Shown one piece after another: positions 8,102-17,952 of a stretch of 64,000 bases of DNA. Source of the stretch: UBA4656 sp002405525 (lineage in GTDB: Bacteria > Pseudomonadota > Gammaproteobacteria > Xanthomonadales > Ahniellaceae); the NCBI GenBank assembly GCA_036723735.1, contig DAIMGT010000010.1, positions 19,700 through 83,699 of the forward strand. Direction: 5' to 3'. Under the pieces are notes generated by a model. That model had not been told where the DNA came from. It saw only the letters and a list, made by a program, of their open reading frames with translations, and did not search any database. Position numbers and translations under genes: made by a program. The first letter of the stretch is position 1. The number at the start of each line of letters is the position of its first letter.

Positions 8102-11100
8102 GCAGGCGCCCGCCGTGCGGGTGGTGATCGTGACCATGGACAACCACCTGGCGAGCGCGACCGCACGCGCCGCCGCGCGTCTGCGGCGCGAGCTTCCCGG
8201 GCTGCACCTGGTCATGCACACCGCCGCCGAGTGGGGCTGCGATGCCGCCGCCCTCGCGCGCTGCATCGAGGACATCGAGCGCGCCGACATCGTGGTCAAC
8301 ACGATGCTGTTCATGCACGACCACATCCAGGCGGTGCTGCCGGCGCTCACCGCGCGCCGCCCGCATTGCGACGCGATGGTCGGCTGCATGTCCGCGGGCG
8401 AGGTGGCGCGGCTGACCCGGCTTGGCCGTTTCGACATGTCGGCCAAGGAAAGCGCCGCCGTCGCATTCCTGAAGAAACTGCGCCCCAAGCCGAAGGAAGG
8501 CGAGGCACAGTCGGCCTCCAGCGGGGCGCGGCAGATGCGCATGCTGCGCCGCCTGCCGAAGATCCTGCGCTTCATCCCCGGAACCGCGCAGGACGTGCGG
8601 GCGTACTTCCTGACCCTGCAGTACTGGCTCTGCGGGTCGGAGGACAACGTGGTCAACATGGTGCGGATGCTCATCGACCGCTATGCCGACGGTCCGCGCC
8701 GTGCGCTGCGCGGAACCCTGGCCTGCGAGCCGCCACGCGAGTATCCCGAGGTCGGCCTGTACCATCCGCGGCTGCCGGGCCGCATCGGCGAGGACGTGGC
8801 GCGGCTGCCGCGCGGCGGTACGCGCGGCACCATCGGCGTGCTGCTCATGCGCAGTTATCCGCTGGCCAACAACACCGGCCACTACGACGGCGTGCTGCGC
8901 GCACTCGAGGCGCGCGGACTCGACGTCGTCCCGGCTTTTTCCAGCGGGCTCGACGCGCGACCGGCAGTGGAGAAGTTCTTCGTCCGCGACGGCCGCCCGC
9001 TGGTCGACGCCGTAGTCTCGCTGACCGGCTTCTCGCTGGTCGGTGGTCCGGCCTATAACGACGCCCGCTCGGCCGAGCAGATGCTGGCCGAACTGGACGT
9101 GCCCTACATCGCCGCCCATCCGGTCGAGTTCCAGACCCTCGAGCAGTGGGCTGCCTCCGAGCGCGGCCTGATGCCGGTCGAATCGACGATCATGGTCGCG
9201 ATCCCGGAACTCGACGGTTCTACCGGCCCGCTGGTCTACGGCGGCCGCTCGGATGGCGCCGGCAAGCCCTGCCGCGGCTGCACGCGGGCCTGCGTATTCC
9301 CTCCGGCGGTCGCCGGTCGCGATATGCAGAGCTGCGGCGAACGCGCCGACATGCTGGCGGCGCGGGTCGACCGGCTGGTCGCGCTGCGTCGTGCCGAGCG
9401 CCGGCAGCGCAAGGTTGCCGTGGTGCTGTTCAACTTCCCGCCCAACGCTGGCAACACGGGCACCGCCGCCCACCTCGGGGTGTTCGAGTCGCTGCATCGC
9501 ACGCTGGTGGCGCTGGATCGCGAAGGCTACGCGGTCGAGGTGCCGTCGTCGCCCGACGCCCTGCGGCAGGCGATCACCGGTGGCAACGCGCAGCGCCTCG
9601 GCGCGGCGGCCAACGTGCACGCCAGCATCGCGGTCGACGACCACGTGCGCCGCGAGCCGTGGCTGGCCGAAATCGAGGCCGCCTGGGGCCCGGCGCCCGG
9701 CCGCCAGCAAACCGACGGCCGTGCGATCCACGTTCTCGGCGCGCGCTTCGGCAACGTGTTCGTCGGCGTGCAGCCGGGGTTCGGCTACGAAGGCGACCCG
9801 ATGCGCCTGCTGTTCGAGAAGGGCTTCGCGCCAACCCATGCGTTCAGCGCGTTCTACCGCTGGATCCGCGAGGACTTCGGCGCCCATGCGGTACTGCACT
9901 TCGGCACCCACGGCGCGCTCGAGTTCATGCCCGGCAAGCAGGTCGGAATGTCCGGTTCCTGCTGGCCGGAGCGACTGCTGGGCGACCTGCCGAACATCTA
10001 CCTGTACGCGGCGAACAATCCCTCGGAGGGCGCGATCGCCAAGCGGCGCGCACAGGCCACCCTGGTGAGCTACCTGACGCCCCCGGTGGCCGAGGCGGGC
10101 CTGTACCGCGGGCTGAACGACCTCAAGGTCTCGATCGACCGCTGGATGGCCCGCGATCCATCCGACGCCGGCGACGACCCCACGCTGGCGCAGTTGATCC
10201 AGGCGCAGGCCGCGGTGGTGGACCTGGCAGCGGCCGAGCCGCCCTGGGCCGATGCCGCCGGCCGCGAGATCACGCGCCTGAAGGCCGCCGTGGCCGAGGT
10301 CGAGCACGCCCTGATCCCACACGGCCTGCACGTGGTCGGCGCACCGCCCGGCGAGGCTGAGCGCGTCGACCTGCTCGCCGCCCACGCCGATGCAGCGCAC
10401 GGACGCCGCCTGCCCCGCGAGGCGATCGCCGCGCTGGTCGCCGGCCAGCCGGCGCAGGCTGCGGCCTTCGCCGGCGGGATCGGCGGCGAGTCGGGCGCGG
10501 TCCCGCTGCTGGAGGAACTCGCCCGGGTCGACGCGCTGCTGCGCGAGGACCACGAACTGCCGGCCATCCTGCGCGCCCTCGATGGTCGCTACATCCGGCC
10601 CTCGCCGGGCGGCGACCTGATTCGAACGCCTGCGGTGCTGCCGACCGGCCGCAACATCCACGGCTTCGATCCGTTCCGCATCCCCAGCGCGTGGGCTCTC
10701 GCCGACGGCGCGCGCCAGGCGCAGCGCCTGCTCGACCGCTACCTCGCCGACGCCGCTGCGCTGCCGGAATCGGTCGCGCTGGTGCTCTGGGGGACCGATA
10801 ACCTCAAGAGCGAAGGTGCGCCGATCGGCCAGGCGCTGGCCCTGATGGGCGCGCGGCCGCGCTTCGATTCCTACGGCCGCCTGTGCGGGGCCGAACTGCT
10901 GCCGCTGGCGGAACTGGGCCGGCCGCGGATCGACGTGATGGTCAGCCTGTCCGGGATCTTCCGCGACCTGCTGCCGCTGCAGATCCGGCTGCTGGCCGAA
11001 GCCTCCTGGCTCGCGGCCAGCGCCGAGGAGCCGGAGTCGATGAACTACGTGCGCAAGCACGCCCTGCGCTATGCCGCCGAGCATTCGGTGCCGCTGGAAA

Positions 11101-11843
11101 CCGCCGCGCTGCGGGTCTACGGCAACGCCGACGGCGCCTATGGCGCGAACGTGAACCACTTGGTCGAGGACGGCCGCTGGAACGACGAGGACGAACTGGC
11201 CGAGACCTACACCCGGCGCAAGTGCTTCGCGTTCGACCGCAGCGGGCGTCCCAGCCGACAGTCCGGGCTGCTGGCGAGCACCCTCGCCGACGTCGACCTC
11301 GCCTACCAGAACCTCGAATCGGTGGAGGTGGGCGTGACCACGATCAGCAACTACTTCGACACCCTCGGCGGGATCAGTCGCGCGGCGCGCCGCGCGCGCG
11401 GCGGCGAGGCCCCGCCGGTGTACATCAGCGACCAGACCCGCGGCACCGGCGCCATCCGCTCGCTGGCCGAGCAGGTGGCGCTGGAGGCCCGTACCCGGGT
11501 GCTCAACCCGAAGTGGTACGAGGGAATGCTCAAGCACGGCTTCGAGGGTGTGCGCCAGATCGAGGAGCACGTCACCAACACCATGGGCTGGTCGGCCACC
11601 ACCGGCCAGGTCCAGCCCTGGGTCTACCAGCAGCTCGCGCAGACCTTCCTGCTCGACCCGCAGATGCGCGAGCGGCTCGTGGCGCTCAACCCGGCGGCCT
11701 CCGCGAAGGTCGCCAACCGCCTGCTGGAGGCGCAGGAGCGCCGTTACTGGCAGCCCGATGACGCGACGCTGGAGGCGCTTCGCAGCGCCACGCAGGACGT
11801 CGAAGACCGACTTGAAGGCATCCACGACATGGTGGCCGCATGA
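8076..11843 (+). CDS. bchH: Magnesium chelatase large subunit (BchH)
   Basis: BchH binds protoporphyrin IX and, with BchI and BchD (not in this window), inserts Mg2+, the committing step from heme to chlorophyll. The 1255-residue length is normal for the CobN/BchH family. Visible family blocks are VVIVTMDNHLASA at the N-terminus, MRSYPLANNTGHYDGV, HFGTHGALEFMPGKQVGMS, and NPKWYEGMLKHGFEGVRQIE near the C-terminus. It overlaps bchB by 26 bases and bchL by four, so it is embedded in a tightly coupled operon. Confidence 0.96.
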   Translation: MRKPTSATEQAPAVRVVIVTMDNHLASATARAAARLRRELPGLHLVMHTAAEWGCDAAALARCIEDIERADIVVNTMLFMHDHIQAVLPALTARRPHCDAMVGCMSAGEVARLTRLGRFDMSAKESAAVAFLKKLRPKPKEGEAQSASSGARQMRMLRRLPKILRFIPGTAQDVRAYFLTLQYWLCGSEDNVVNMVRMLIDRYADGPRRALRGTLACEPPREYPEVGLYHPRLPGRIGEDVARLPRGGTRGTIGVLLMRSYPLANNTGHYDGVLRALEARGLDVVPAFSSGLDARPAVEKFFVRDGRPLVDAVVSLTGFSLVGGPAYNDARSAEQMLAELDVPYIAAHPVEFQTLEQWAASERGLMPVESTIMVAIPELDGSTGPLVYGGRSDGAGKPCRGCTRACVFPPAVAGRDMQSCGERADMLAARVDRLVALRRAERRQRKVAVVLFNFPPNAGNTGTAAHLGVFESLHRTLVALDREGYAVEVPSSPDALRQAITGGNAQRLGAAANVHASIAVDDHVRREPWLAEIEAAWGPAPGRQQTDGRAIHVLGARFGNVFVGVQPGFGYEGDPMRLLFEKGFAPTHAFSAFYRWIREDFGAHAVLHFGTHGALEFMPGKQVGMSGSCWPERLLGDLPNIYLYAANNPSEGAIAKRRAQATLVSYLTPPVAEAGLYRGLNDLKVSIDRWMARDPSDAGDDPTLAQLIQAQAAVVDLAAAEPPWADAAGREITRLKAAVAEVEHALIPHGLHVVGAPPGEAERVDLLAAHADAAHGRRLPREAIAALVAGQPAQAAAFAGGIGGESGAVPLLEELARVDALLREDHELPAILRALDGRYIRPSPGGDLIRTPAVLPTGRNIHGFDPFRIPSAWALADGARQAQRLLDRYLADAAALPESVALVLWGTDNLKSEGAPIGQALALMGARPRFDSYGRLCGAELLPLAELGRPRIDVMVSLSGIFRDLLPLQIRLLAEASWLAASAEEPESMNYVRKHALRYAAEHSVPLETAALRVYGNADGAYGANVNHLVEDGRWNDEDELAETYTRRKCFAFDRSGRPSRQSGLLASTLADVDLAYQNLESVEVGVTTISNYFDTLGGISRAARRARGGEAPPVYISDQTRGTGAIRSLAEQVALEARTRVLNPKWYEGMLKHGFEGVRQIEEHVTNTMGWSATTGQVQPWVYQQLAQTFLLDPQMRERLVALNPAASAKVANRLLEAQERRYWQPDDATLEALRSATQDVEDRLEGIHDMVAA

Positions 11844-12754
11844 ACGCGATCCCGAACAGCCAGCCCGTCCCCATCGTGCGCCGCTCGACGCGGCCGGACG
11901 GCGATGGCAGCGTCCAGGTTCCACTGGACCCCTCCCTGCACATCGATGGCGCGAAGGTGTTCGCGGTCTACGGCAAGGGAGGCATCGGCAAGAGCACGAC
12001 GTCGTCCAACCTCTCGGTGGCGTTCTCCAAGCTCGGCAAGCGCGTGCTGCAGATCGGCTGCGATCCCAAGCACGACTCGACCTTCACCCTCACCAAGCGG
12101 CTGGTGCCGACCGTGATCGACATCCTCGAGTCGGTGGACTTCCACGGCGAGGAACTGCGTCCCGAGGACTTCGTCTACGAGGGCTACAACGGCGTCATGT
12201 GCGTCGAGGCCGGCGGTCCACCGGCCGGCACCGGCTGTGGCGGCTACGTGGTCGGGCAGACCGTGAAGCTGCTCAAGGAGCACCACCTGCTGGAGGACAC
12301 CGACGTGGTGGTGTTCGACGTGCTCGGCGACGTGGTCTGCGGTGGCTTCGCCTCGCCCCTGCAGCACGCAAGCCGCGCCCTGGTCGTGGCCGCCAACGAC
12401 TTCGACTCGATCTTCGCCATGAACCGGATCGTGGCCGCCATCCAGGCCAAAGCCAAGAACTACGGCGTGCGGCTCGGCGGGGTGATCGCCAACCGCAGCC
12501 GCGCCACCGACCAGATCGACAAATACAACGATCGGATCGGCATGCGCACGCTGGCGCGCTTCCCCGACCTCGACGTGATCCGGCGCAGCCGGCTCAAGAA
12601 GGCGACCCTGTTCGAGATGGAGCCCTCGGACGAACTCAAGGCGGTGCAGGACGAGTACCTGCGGCTGGCGCAGAACCTCTGGAACGGCACCGAGGCGCTG
12701 GAAGCCAAGCCGATGAAGGACCGGGACATCTTCGACCTGCTGGGCTTCGAGTGA
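11840..12754 (+). CDS. bchL: Dark-operative protochlorophyllide reductase iron protein (BchL)
   Basis: BchL is the NifH-like ATPase that feeds electrons to BchNB. The 304-residue protein has the P-loop YGKGGIGKST near residue 45, the switch I motif GCDPKHDST, and the 4Fe-4S cysteines in MCVEAGGPPAGTGCGG and DVVCGGFA. A roughly 35-residue N-terminal extension precedes the conserved core, as in many purple bacteria. The gene overlaps bchH (ATGA) and shares one base with the start of bchM. As in nitrogenase, the cluster is oxygen-labile. Confidence 0.96.
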   Translation: MNAIPNSQPVPIVRRSTRPDGDGSVQVPLDPSLHIDGAKVFAVYGKGGIGKSTTSSNLSVAFSKLGKRVLQIGCDPKHDSTFTLTKRLVPTVIDILESVDFHGEELRPEDFVYEGYNGVMCVEAGGPPAGTGCGGYVVGQTVKLLKEHHLLEDTDVVVFDVLGDVVCGGFASPLQHASRALVVAANDFDSIFAMNRIVAAIQAKAKNYGVRLGGVIANRSRATDQIDKYNDRIGMRTLARFPDLDVIRRSRLKKATLFEMEPSDELKAVQDEYLRLAQNLWNGTEALEAKPMKDRDIFDLLGFE

Positions 12755-13452
12755 TGGGCGTCGAGACCTACACCACCCGTCGCGGCGAACTGCAGCAGTA
12801 CTTCGACCGCACCGCGGCCGAGGCCTGGGCGCGGCTGACCTCGACGGCGAAGGTCAGCCGGATCCGCGAGACCGTGCGCGCCGGCCGTGACCGGATGCGC
12901 GCGACCCTGTTGTCCTGGCTGCCCGAAGACCTCTCCGGACGCCGCGTGCTCGACGCCGGCTGCGGCACCGGCGCGCTGGCCGTGGAGGCCGCGCGGCGGG
13001 GCGCAGAGGTGCTTGCGGTCGACCTCTCGCCGACCCTGCTGCAGCACGCCGGCGAGCGCCTGCCGCCCACCGTCGCCGGGCGCGTACGCTTCCACGCCGG
13101 CGACATGCTCGATCCGGCGCTGGGCCGCTTCGACCACGTGGTGGCCATGGATTCGCTGATCCACTATGCCGCCGACGACATGCTCGATGCGCTGGCCGCC
13201 CTGGCCTCGCGCACCAGCGGCAGCATCGTGTTCACCTTCGCCCCGCGCACGCCCTTGCTGTCGGTCATGCACGCGGTGGGCAAGTGGTTTCCGCGCGCCG
13301 ACCGCGCGCCGGCGATCGAACCGGTGGCGGAGTCGCACCTGCTGCGCGGCGTCGATGGTCGCGCTGACCTCGCCGGAATGATGCCCGCCCGCAGCCAGCG
13401 GGTGCACAGCGGCTTCTACACCTCGCACGCCCTGGAGTTGCGCCGCCGATGA
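12754..13452 (+). CDS. bchM: Mg-protoporphyrin IX O-methyltransferase (BchM)
   Basis: BchM methylates the ring C propionate of Mg-protoporphyrin IX with S-adenosylmethionine, giving the substrate for AcsF. The ATG at 12754 overlaps the bchL stop (TGATG) and yields 232 residues. SAM-binding motif I is VLDAGCGTGALAVEAARRGA near residue 65. The N-terminal YFDRTAAEAWARLTS and the late SRVHSGFYTSHALE-like block (QRVHSGFYTSHALELRR) match the family. It is followed by lhaA with a four-base overlap. Confidence 0.95.
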   Translation: MGVETYTTRRGELQQYFDRTAAEAWARLTSTAKVSRIRETVRAGRDRMRATLLSWLPEDLSGRRVLDAGCGTGALAVEAARRGAEVLAVDLSPTLLQHAGERLPPTVAGRVRFHAGDMLDPALGRFDHVVAMDSLIHYAADDMLDALAALASRTSGSIVFTFAPRTPLLSVMHAVGKWFPRADRAPAIEPVAESHLLRGVDGRADLAGMMPARSQRVHSGFYTSHALELRRR

Positions 13453-14900
13453 GCCGTCGGTCCAACATCGCGATGCGGTGGATGCGCCTGGGGCCGCACC
13501 TGCTGCCCTTCGCGGACGCCGCCAGCGCCGAATTGCCGTTGGCGCGGCTGTTCCGCCTCGCGCTGTTCCAGGTCTCGGTCGGGATGGTGCTGACCCTACT
13601 GGTGGGGACGCTCAACCGGGTGATGATCGTCGAGCTCGACGTGCCGGCGCTGCTGGTGGGCGCGATGATCGCCCTGCCGCTGGTCACCGCGCCGCTGCGC
13701 GCGCTGATCGGCTTCCGCTCGGATCACTACCGTTCCGCGCTGGGCTGGCGCCGGGTCCCGTTCATCTGGTTCGGCACCCTGATGCAGTTCGGCGGGCTGG
13801 CGATCATGCCGTTCGCCCTGATCGTGCTGTCCGGGGACACCCATGGACCTGCATGGTACGGCCACGTGTTCGCGGCACTGGGCTTCCTGCTGGTGGGCGC
13901 GGGGATGCACACCACGCAGACCGTCGGGTTGGCACTGGCCACCGACCTCGCGCCGGACGCCGCGCGGCCGAAGGTGGTGGCGCTGATGTGCACCCTGCTG
14001 CTGGCCGGTGCGGCCGCCAGTTCGCTGGCCTACGGGGCGCTGCTGGCCGACTTCTCGCAGATGCGCCTGATCCAGGTGATCCAGGGCACGGCAGTGCTCT
14101 GCATGGCGCTCAACATTGCCGCTTTATGGAGGCAGGAGCCCCGCGGCCCGGCTCGCCACGCCGGGCCGCCGCCGCGCTTTGCGGACGCCTGGCGCGGCCT
14201 GCGGGGCGAACCGGGCGCGATCCGCAGGCTGGTTGCGCTGGCGCTCGGCACGGTCGCCTTCGGCATGCAGGACATCCTGCTCGAACCCTACGGCGGCGAG
14301 GTCCTCGGTCTGTCGGTGTCCGGCACCACCCTGCTCACCGCGGTGTTCGCCATCTGCGGGATCGCCGGCTTCGTGGCCGCCGCGAGGGCGATGGATCGCC
14401 GTCGCGACGCCTGGCGCATCGCCTCGGCCGGGACCCTGTTCGGTCTGGCCGGAATGACCGCGGTCGTGTTCGCCGCGCCCCTGCACAGCGCCGGCCTGTT
14501 CGTCGGCGGTGCCGCGCTGGTCGGCTTCGGCGGCGGGCTGTTCGCCCACGCCACGCTGACCGCGGCGATGCGCTTCGCGCCAGCCGGGCAGGTGGGGCTC
14601 GCGCTCGGCATCTGGGGCGCGGTGCAGGCCACCGCGGCCGGGGGCGCGACCGCGCTCAGCGGCCTGCTGCGCGACGGCTTCGACGGGCTCGCCGCGGCAG
14701 GGCTGCTGGGCGAAACCCTCGCCACGCCGGCCACCGGCTACGGCGTGGTCTACAACCTCGAGATCGTGCTTCTGTTTGCCACCCTGGCCGCGCTTGGGCC
14801 CCTGGTGCGCCGTTCCGCACCGCTCGAGCCCGACCTTTCCGTCGGCCCGGTCCCGCCGGGCCGGTCCTTTAACCCGCTCAGCAGGGAGGTCGTCGCATGA
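13449..14900 (+). CDS. lhaA: LhaA, light-harvesting 1 assembly factor of the BCD transporter family
   Basis: LhaA is a 12-helix membrane protein required for LH1 assembly in Rhodobacter; it is thought to supply bacteriochlorophyll to the LH1 polypeptides. The 483-residue sequence contains LPLARLFRLALFQVSVGM, LNRVMIVELDVPALLVGAM and FRSDHYRSALGWRRVPFIW, all typical of the BCD family. Its position between bchM and puhA is the conserved position of lhaA and separates it from pucC, which lies after pucBA in this window. It overlaps both neighbours by four bases. Confidence 0.93.
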   Translation: MSRRSNIAMRWMRLGPHLLPFADAASAELPLARLFRLALFQVSVGMVLTLLVGTLNRVMIVELDVPALLVGAMIALPLVTAPLRALIGFRSDHYRSALGWRRVPFIWFGTLMQFGGLAIMPFALIVLSGDTHGPAWYGHVFAALGFLLVGAGMHTTQTVGLALATDLAPDAARPKVVALMCTLLLAGAAASSLAYGALLADFSQMRLIQVIQGTAVLCMALNIAALWRQEPRGPARHAGPPPRFADAWRGLRGEPGAIRRLVALALGTVAFGMQDILLEPYGGEVLGLSVSGTTLLTAVFAICGIAGFVAAARAMDRRRDAWRIASAGTLFGLAGMTAVVFAAPLHSAGLFVGGAALVGFGGGLFAHATLTAAMRFAPAGQVGLALGIWGAVQATAAGGATALSGLLRDGFDGLAAAGLLGETLATPATGYGVVYNLEIVLLFATLAALGPLVRRSAPLEPDLSVGPVPPGRSFNPLSREVVA

Positions 14901-15667
14901 GCGCCGGCGCCATCACCTCATCGATCGACATCGCGCAAGTCGCGATCTGGTTGTTCTGGTTCTTCTTTGCTGCGCTGATCTACTACCTGCACCGCGAGGA
15001 CAAGCGCGAGGGCTATCCGCTGGAGGACAAGAACGCCTCGCCGCTCAGCCTCGTCGAAGGCTTTCCGGCCATGCCCGCACCGAAGACCTACCTGCTCGCG
15101 CACGGCGGCACCCTTTCGGTGCCCCGGGAGTGGACCCCGGGGCGGCCAGCGCTGAGTGCGCGCGAGAGCGGTCCGCAGGATGGCGACCCCATCATCCCGG
15201 TCGGCAATCCGCTCCTGGCCGGGGTCGGTCCGGGCGCCTGGGCCGATCGCTCGGACACCCCGGACCTGACACTCGACGGACGGCCCAAGATCGTGCCGCT
15301 GCGGGTCGATCCGGAGTTCGGCGTGGTTGGCGAGGACCCTGATCCGCGCGGCAAGCCGGTGCTCGGCGCCGACGGGGAAGCGGGCGGCACGGTGGTGGAC
15401 CTGTGGGTCGACCGTTCCGAGTACATCTTCCGCTACCTCGAAGTGGAGGCCGGCAACGGTCGCCGGGTGCTGGTGCCGATGACCTTCTGCAGGATCGCCG
15501 GCGACGGCACGGTGCGCGTGCGCGCGGTGCTGGGCAGGCACTTTGCGGACGTTCCGGGCCTGCGCCATCCCGACACGATCACCCTGCTGGAGGAAGACAA
15601 GGTCGCGGCCTATTTCGGTGCCGGCACGCTGTACGCCACGCCCGACCGACAGGAACCCTTCATGTGA
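14897..15667 (+). CDS. puhA: Photosynthetic reaction centre subunit H
   Basis: The H subunit caps the cytoplasmic face of the L/M reaction-centre core and shapes the proton path to QB. The 256-residue protein has one N-terminal transmembrane helix (about residues 11-32, AQVAIWLFWFFFAALIYYLH) followed by REDKREGYPLE, then a globular PRC-barrel domain. The barrel is recognisable from VVDLWVDRSEYIFRYLEVE and VLVPMTFCRI. The L and M genes are not in the window. The stop overlaps the GTG start of puhB. Confidence 0.96.
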   Translation: MSAGAITSSIDIAQVAIWLFWFFFAALIYYLHREDKREGYPLEDKNASPLSLVEGFPAMPAPKTYLLAHGGTLSVPREWTPGRPALSARESGPQDGDPIIPVGNPLLAGVGPGAWADRSDTPDLTLDGRPKIVPLRVDPEFGVVGEDPDPRGKPVLGADGEAGGTVVDLWVDRSEYIFRYLEVEAGNGRRVLVPMTFCRIAGDGTVRVRAVLGRHFADVPGLRHPDTITLLEEDKVAAYFGAGTLYATPDRQEPFM

Positions 15668-16308
15668 GCGAGCCGTCCGCCCGCCCGTCCAGTCTGCCTC
15701 TGCCGCGCGGTGAGCGCGTGCTCTGGCAGGGCGCGCCTGCGTGGCGCGCGGTGTTCCTCCGGGTGTTCCACGCGCGCACCCTGGTCGCGTACTTCGTGCT
15801 GCTGCTGGCCGTGCGCGCGGTGTTCCTGATCGCCGACGGCGCCGCCGCTGCCGATGCCGCGTCGGCGGTCGCCGTGCTGCTGCCCCTGCCGCTGTTCGCG
15901 CTCGGGATGCTCGCGCTCATGGCCTGGCTGATCGGGAGCACCTCGCGCTACACGATCACCGACCGGCGGGTGGTGATGAAGGTCGGCGTGGTGCTCGACG
16001 TGACCTTCAACTTTCCGTTCACGGTGATCGAATCGGCGGCACTGAAGTCCTGGCCGGACGGCAGTGGCGACCTCTCGATCGCCTTTCTGCCCGGCAACCA
16101 GATCGGGTACGCCCACTTGTGGCCGCACGCCCGACCGTGGCGCCTGCGGCAGGTCGAGCCGACCCTGCGCTGCGTGCCGGCCGCCGCCGTGGTGGCCGCG
16201 ATCCTGGCCCGCGCGCTCGCCGAGTCGACGGGCGGCGCGACCCGCGCGACCGCCGAGCCGCGCGAGGCCCCGATCCGCGTGCGCGCGCCCAGCGCCGTAG
16301 CCGGTTGA
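15664..16308 (+). CDS. puhB: PuhB, reaction-centre assembly factor
   Basis: PuhB assists reaction-centre assembly in Rhodobacter. The GTG at 15664 overlaps the puhA stop and gives 214 residues. Two or three hydrophobic helices lie between about residues 38 and 95, followed by a PH-like domain beginning SRYTITDRRVVMKVGVVLDVTFNFPF and continuing to GYAHLWPHARPW; the first stretch is read here as SRYTITDRRV plus MKVGVVLDV. The C-terminal tail is rich in Ala, Arg and Pro. A 13-base gap separates it from puhC. Confidence 0.9.
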   Translation: MSEPSARPSSLPLPRGERVLWQGAPAWRAVFLRVFHARTLVAYFVLLLAVRAVFLIADGAAAADAASAVAVLLPLPLFALGMLALMAWLIGSTSRYTITDRRVVMKVGVVLDVTFNFPFTVIESAALKSWPDGSGDLSIAFLPGNQIGYAHLWPHARPWRLRQVEPTLRCVPAAAVVAAILARALAESTGGATRATAEPREAPIRVRAPSAVAG

Positions 16309-16321
16309 GGCGAGGCTGGCC

Positions 16322-16840
16322 ATGGCGACCTTCATCCACCTGCCCGACGACCATCGGCACGACGTGCCGAAGGTGCCGCTGTACGCTGCGGGCGCGCTGG
16401 TCCTGATCACCGTGCTGCTGGTGTTCGGGGTGCGCCTCACCGGAGTCGGTGAACTGCGCACCCCGCGCGCGCCGGTCGTCGCCGAGCGCCTGTTGCACTT
16501 CGCCGACCAGCCCGACGGCGGGGTGCAGGTGCACGATGCCCGCGACGGACAGCTGGTGGCACGCGTGGCGCCCGGCGAGGAGGGATTCCTGCGCGGCGCG
16601 CTGCGCGGGCTGGCCCGCGAGCGCAAGCGCGAGCGCATCGGGCCCGAGACCCCGTTCCGCCTCAGCAGCCGGGCCGACGGCCGCCTGCTGCTGGAAGACC
16701 CCGCGACCGCGCGGCTGATCGATCTCGGCGCCTTCGGTCCCGGCAACGTTGCCGTCTTCACCCGCATGCTCGAGGACGTGCCGCCGACCCGCGCCGCGGC
16801 CGCTTCCTCGTCGCCGCCGCCATCCCCCCCTAGAGCCTAG
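16322..16840 (+). CDS. puhC: PuhC, photosynthetic complex assembly protein
   Basis: PuhC supports assembly of the reaction centre-LH1 core. The 172-residue protein begins HLPDDHRHDVPKVPLYAAGA and has a single transmembrane helix near residues 18-40. The periplasmic domain contains LHFADQPDGGVQVHDARDG and EEGFLRGALRGLARERKR, both typical of the family, and ends in a low-complexity Ala/Ser/Pro tail. It sits between puhB and acsF, as in other proteobacterial clusters. Confidence 0.9.
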   Translation: MATFIHLPDDHRHDVPKVPLYAAGALVLITVLLVFGVRLTGVGELRTPRAPVVAERLLHFADQPDGGVQVHDARDGQLVARVAPGEEGFLRGALRGLARERKRERIGPETPFRLSSRADGRLLLEDPATARLIDLGAFGPGNVAVFTRMLEDVPPTRAAAASSSPPPSPPRA

Positions 16841-16856
16841 AGCCGGAGCGCCCTGC

Positions 16857-17942
16857 ATGAACGCCGCCACCGCCACCGCTACCGCGACCGTCGCCGGCCG
16901 CCTGCCGAACGAGTCGACCCGCCGCGCGCAGGCTGACACCCTGCTGTCGCCGCGCTTCTACCGCACCGACTTCGACGCCATGGACCGCATCGACGTGTCC
17001 TCGATCCGCAGCCAGTTCGACGCCCTGATGGACGAGTTCGAGGCAGACAACAACGAAGGACACTTCCAGCGTCCGTCCAGCCTCGACAAGGACTACTCCC
17101 ACCTGCCGCCCGGGCTGTACGAGGAGTTCGTCGATTTCATGATCAGTTCCGTCACCGCGGAGTTCAGCGGCTGCGTGCTCTACAACGACATCAAGAAGAG
17201 GGCCAGCAACCCCGATGTGGTCAAGCTGTTCGCCTACATGGCCCGCGATGAGGCGCGCCACGCCGGCTTCATCAACCAGTGGCTTAAGGACTTCGGGATC
17301 GCCGTCGACCTCGGCTTCCTGACCCGCGCCAAGAAGTACCGCTATTTCGCGCCGAAGTTCATCTACTACGCGACATACCTCTCGGAAAAAATCGGTTATG
17401 CGCGCTACATCTCGATCTACCGCCAGGTCGAGAAGCACCCGGAACTGCGCTTCCATCCGATATTCCAGTGGTTCGAGAAGTGGTGCAACGACGAGTATCG
17501 GCACGGCGAGGCCTTCGCCCTGCTGATGAAGGCCGAGCCGCACCTGCTCGAAGGCCGCAACCGGCTGTGGATCCGCTTCTTCCTGCTGGCGGTGTTCGCC
17601 ACCATGTACGTGCGCGACCACTGCCGCCCGGCCCTGCACGAAGCGCTCGGTTTTGATCCCACCGAGTACGACATGCAGGTGCTGCGCATCACCACCGAGA
17701 TCAGCAAGCAGATCTTCCCGCTCACGCTCGACATCGAGTCGCCGCGCTTCCGCGTGGGCCTCGAAGCTCTGGTCCGGATCAACACCGCCTACGAGGCGGC
17801 AGCCAGGCGCGGCGGTGTCTCGTCATGGTTCGAGCGCGGCTGGTTGGCAGCGCGCGGCGCGGCGACCTTCGCTCGCCTGTACCTGTTGCCGGTGAAGCCC
17901 AATACGCTGCCGCGGAATGTGCGGTTGGCGCCGTCCTGGTGA
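16857..17942 (+). CDS. acsF: Aerobic Mg-protoporphyrin IX monomethyl ester cyclase (AcsF)
   Basis: AcsF is the di-iron oxygenase that forms the isocyclic ring E of chlorophylls using O2. The 361-residue protein has the ferritin-like di-iron ligands spread through EFSGCVLYNDIKKR, MARDEARHAGFIN and WCNDEYRHGEAFALLMK. The ATG at 16857 is preceded by GGAG about ten bases away. No anaerobic BchE cyclase is seen in the window, although it could lie elsewhere. Ring closure encoded here therefore needs oxygen, while the neighbouring BchLNB enzyme is oxygen-sensitive; many aerobic phototrophs carry both. Confidence 0.96.
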   Translation: MNAATATATATVAGRLPNESTRRAQADTLLSPRFYRTDFDAMDRIDVSSIRSQFDALMDEFEADNNEGHFQRPSSLDKDYSHLPPGLYEEFVDFMISSVTAEFSGCVLYNDIKKRASNPDVVKLFAYMARDEARHAGFINQWLKDFGIAVDLGFLTRAKKYRYFAPKFIYYATYLSEKIGYARYISIYRQVEKHPELRFHPIFQWFEKWCNDEYRHGEAFALLMKAEPHLLEGRNRLWIRFFLLAVFATMYVRDHCRPALHEALGFDPTEYDMQVLRITTEISKQIFPLTLDIESPRFRVGLEALVRINTAYEAAARRGGVSSWFERGWLAARGAATFARLYLLPVKPNTLPRNVRLAPSW

Positions 17943-17952
17943 GCCTGCGCCC

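Noticed and set aside
6422..8674. A 750-codon minus-strand frame opposite bchB and bchH
   Set aside because: Same artefact of high third-position GC; no domain and no ribosome site.
8055..11924. A 1289-codon open frame on the minus strand opposite bchH
   Set aside because: It has no recognisable domain, is rich in Arg, His and Gln as expected for antisense reading of GC-rich genes, and lies opposite a certain gene.
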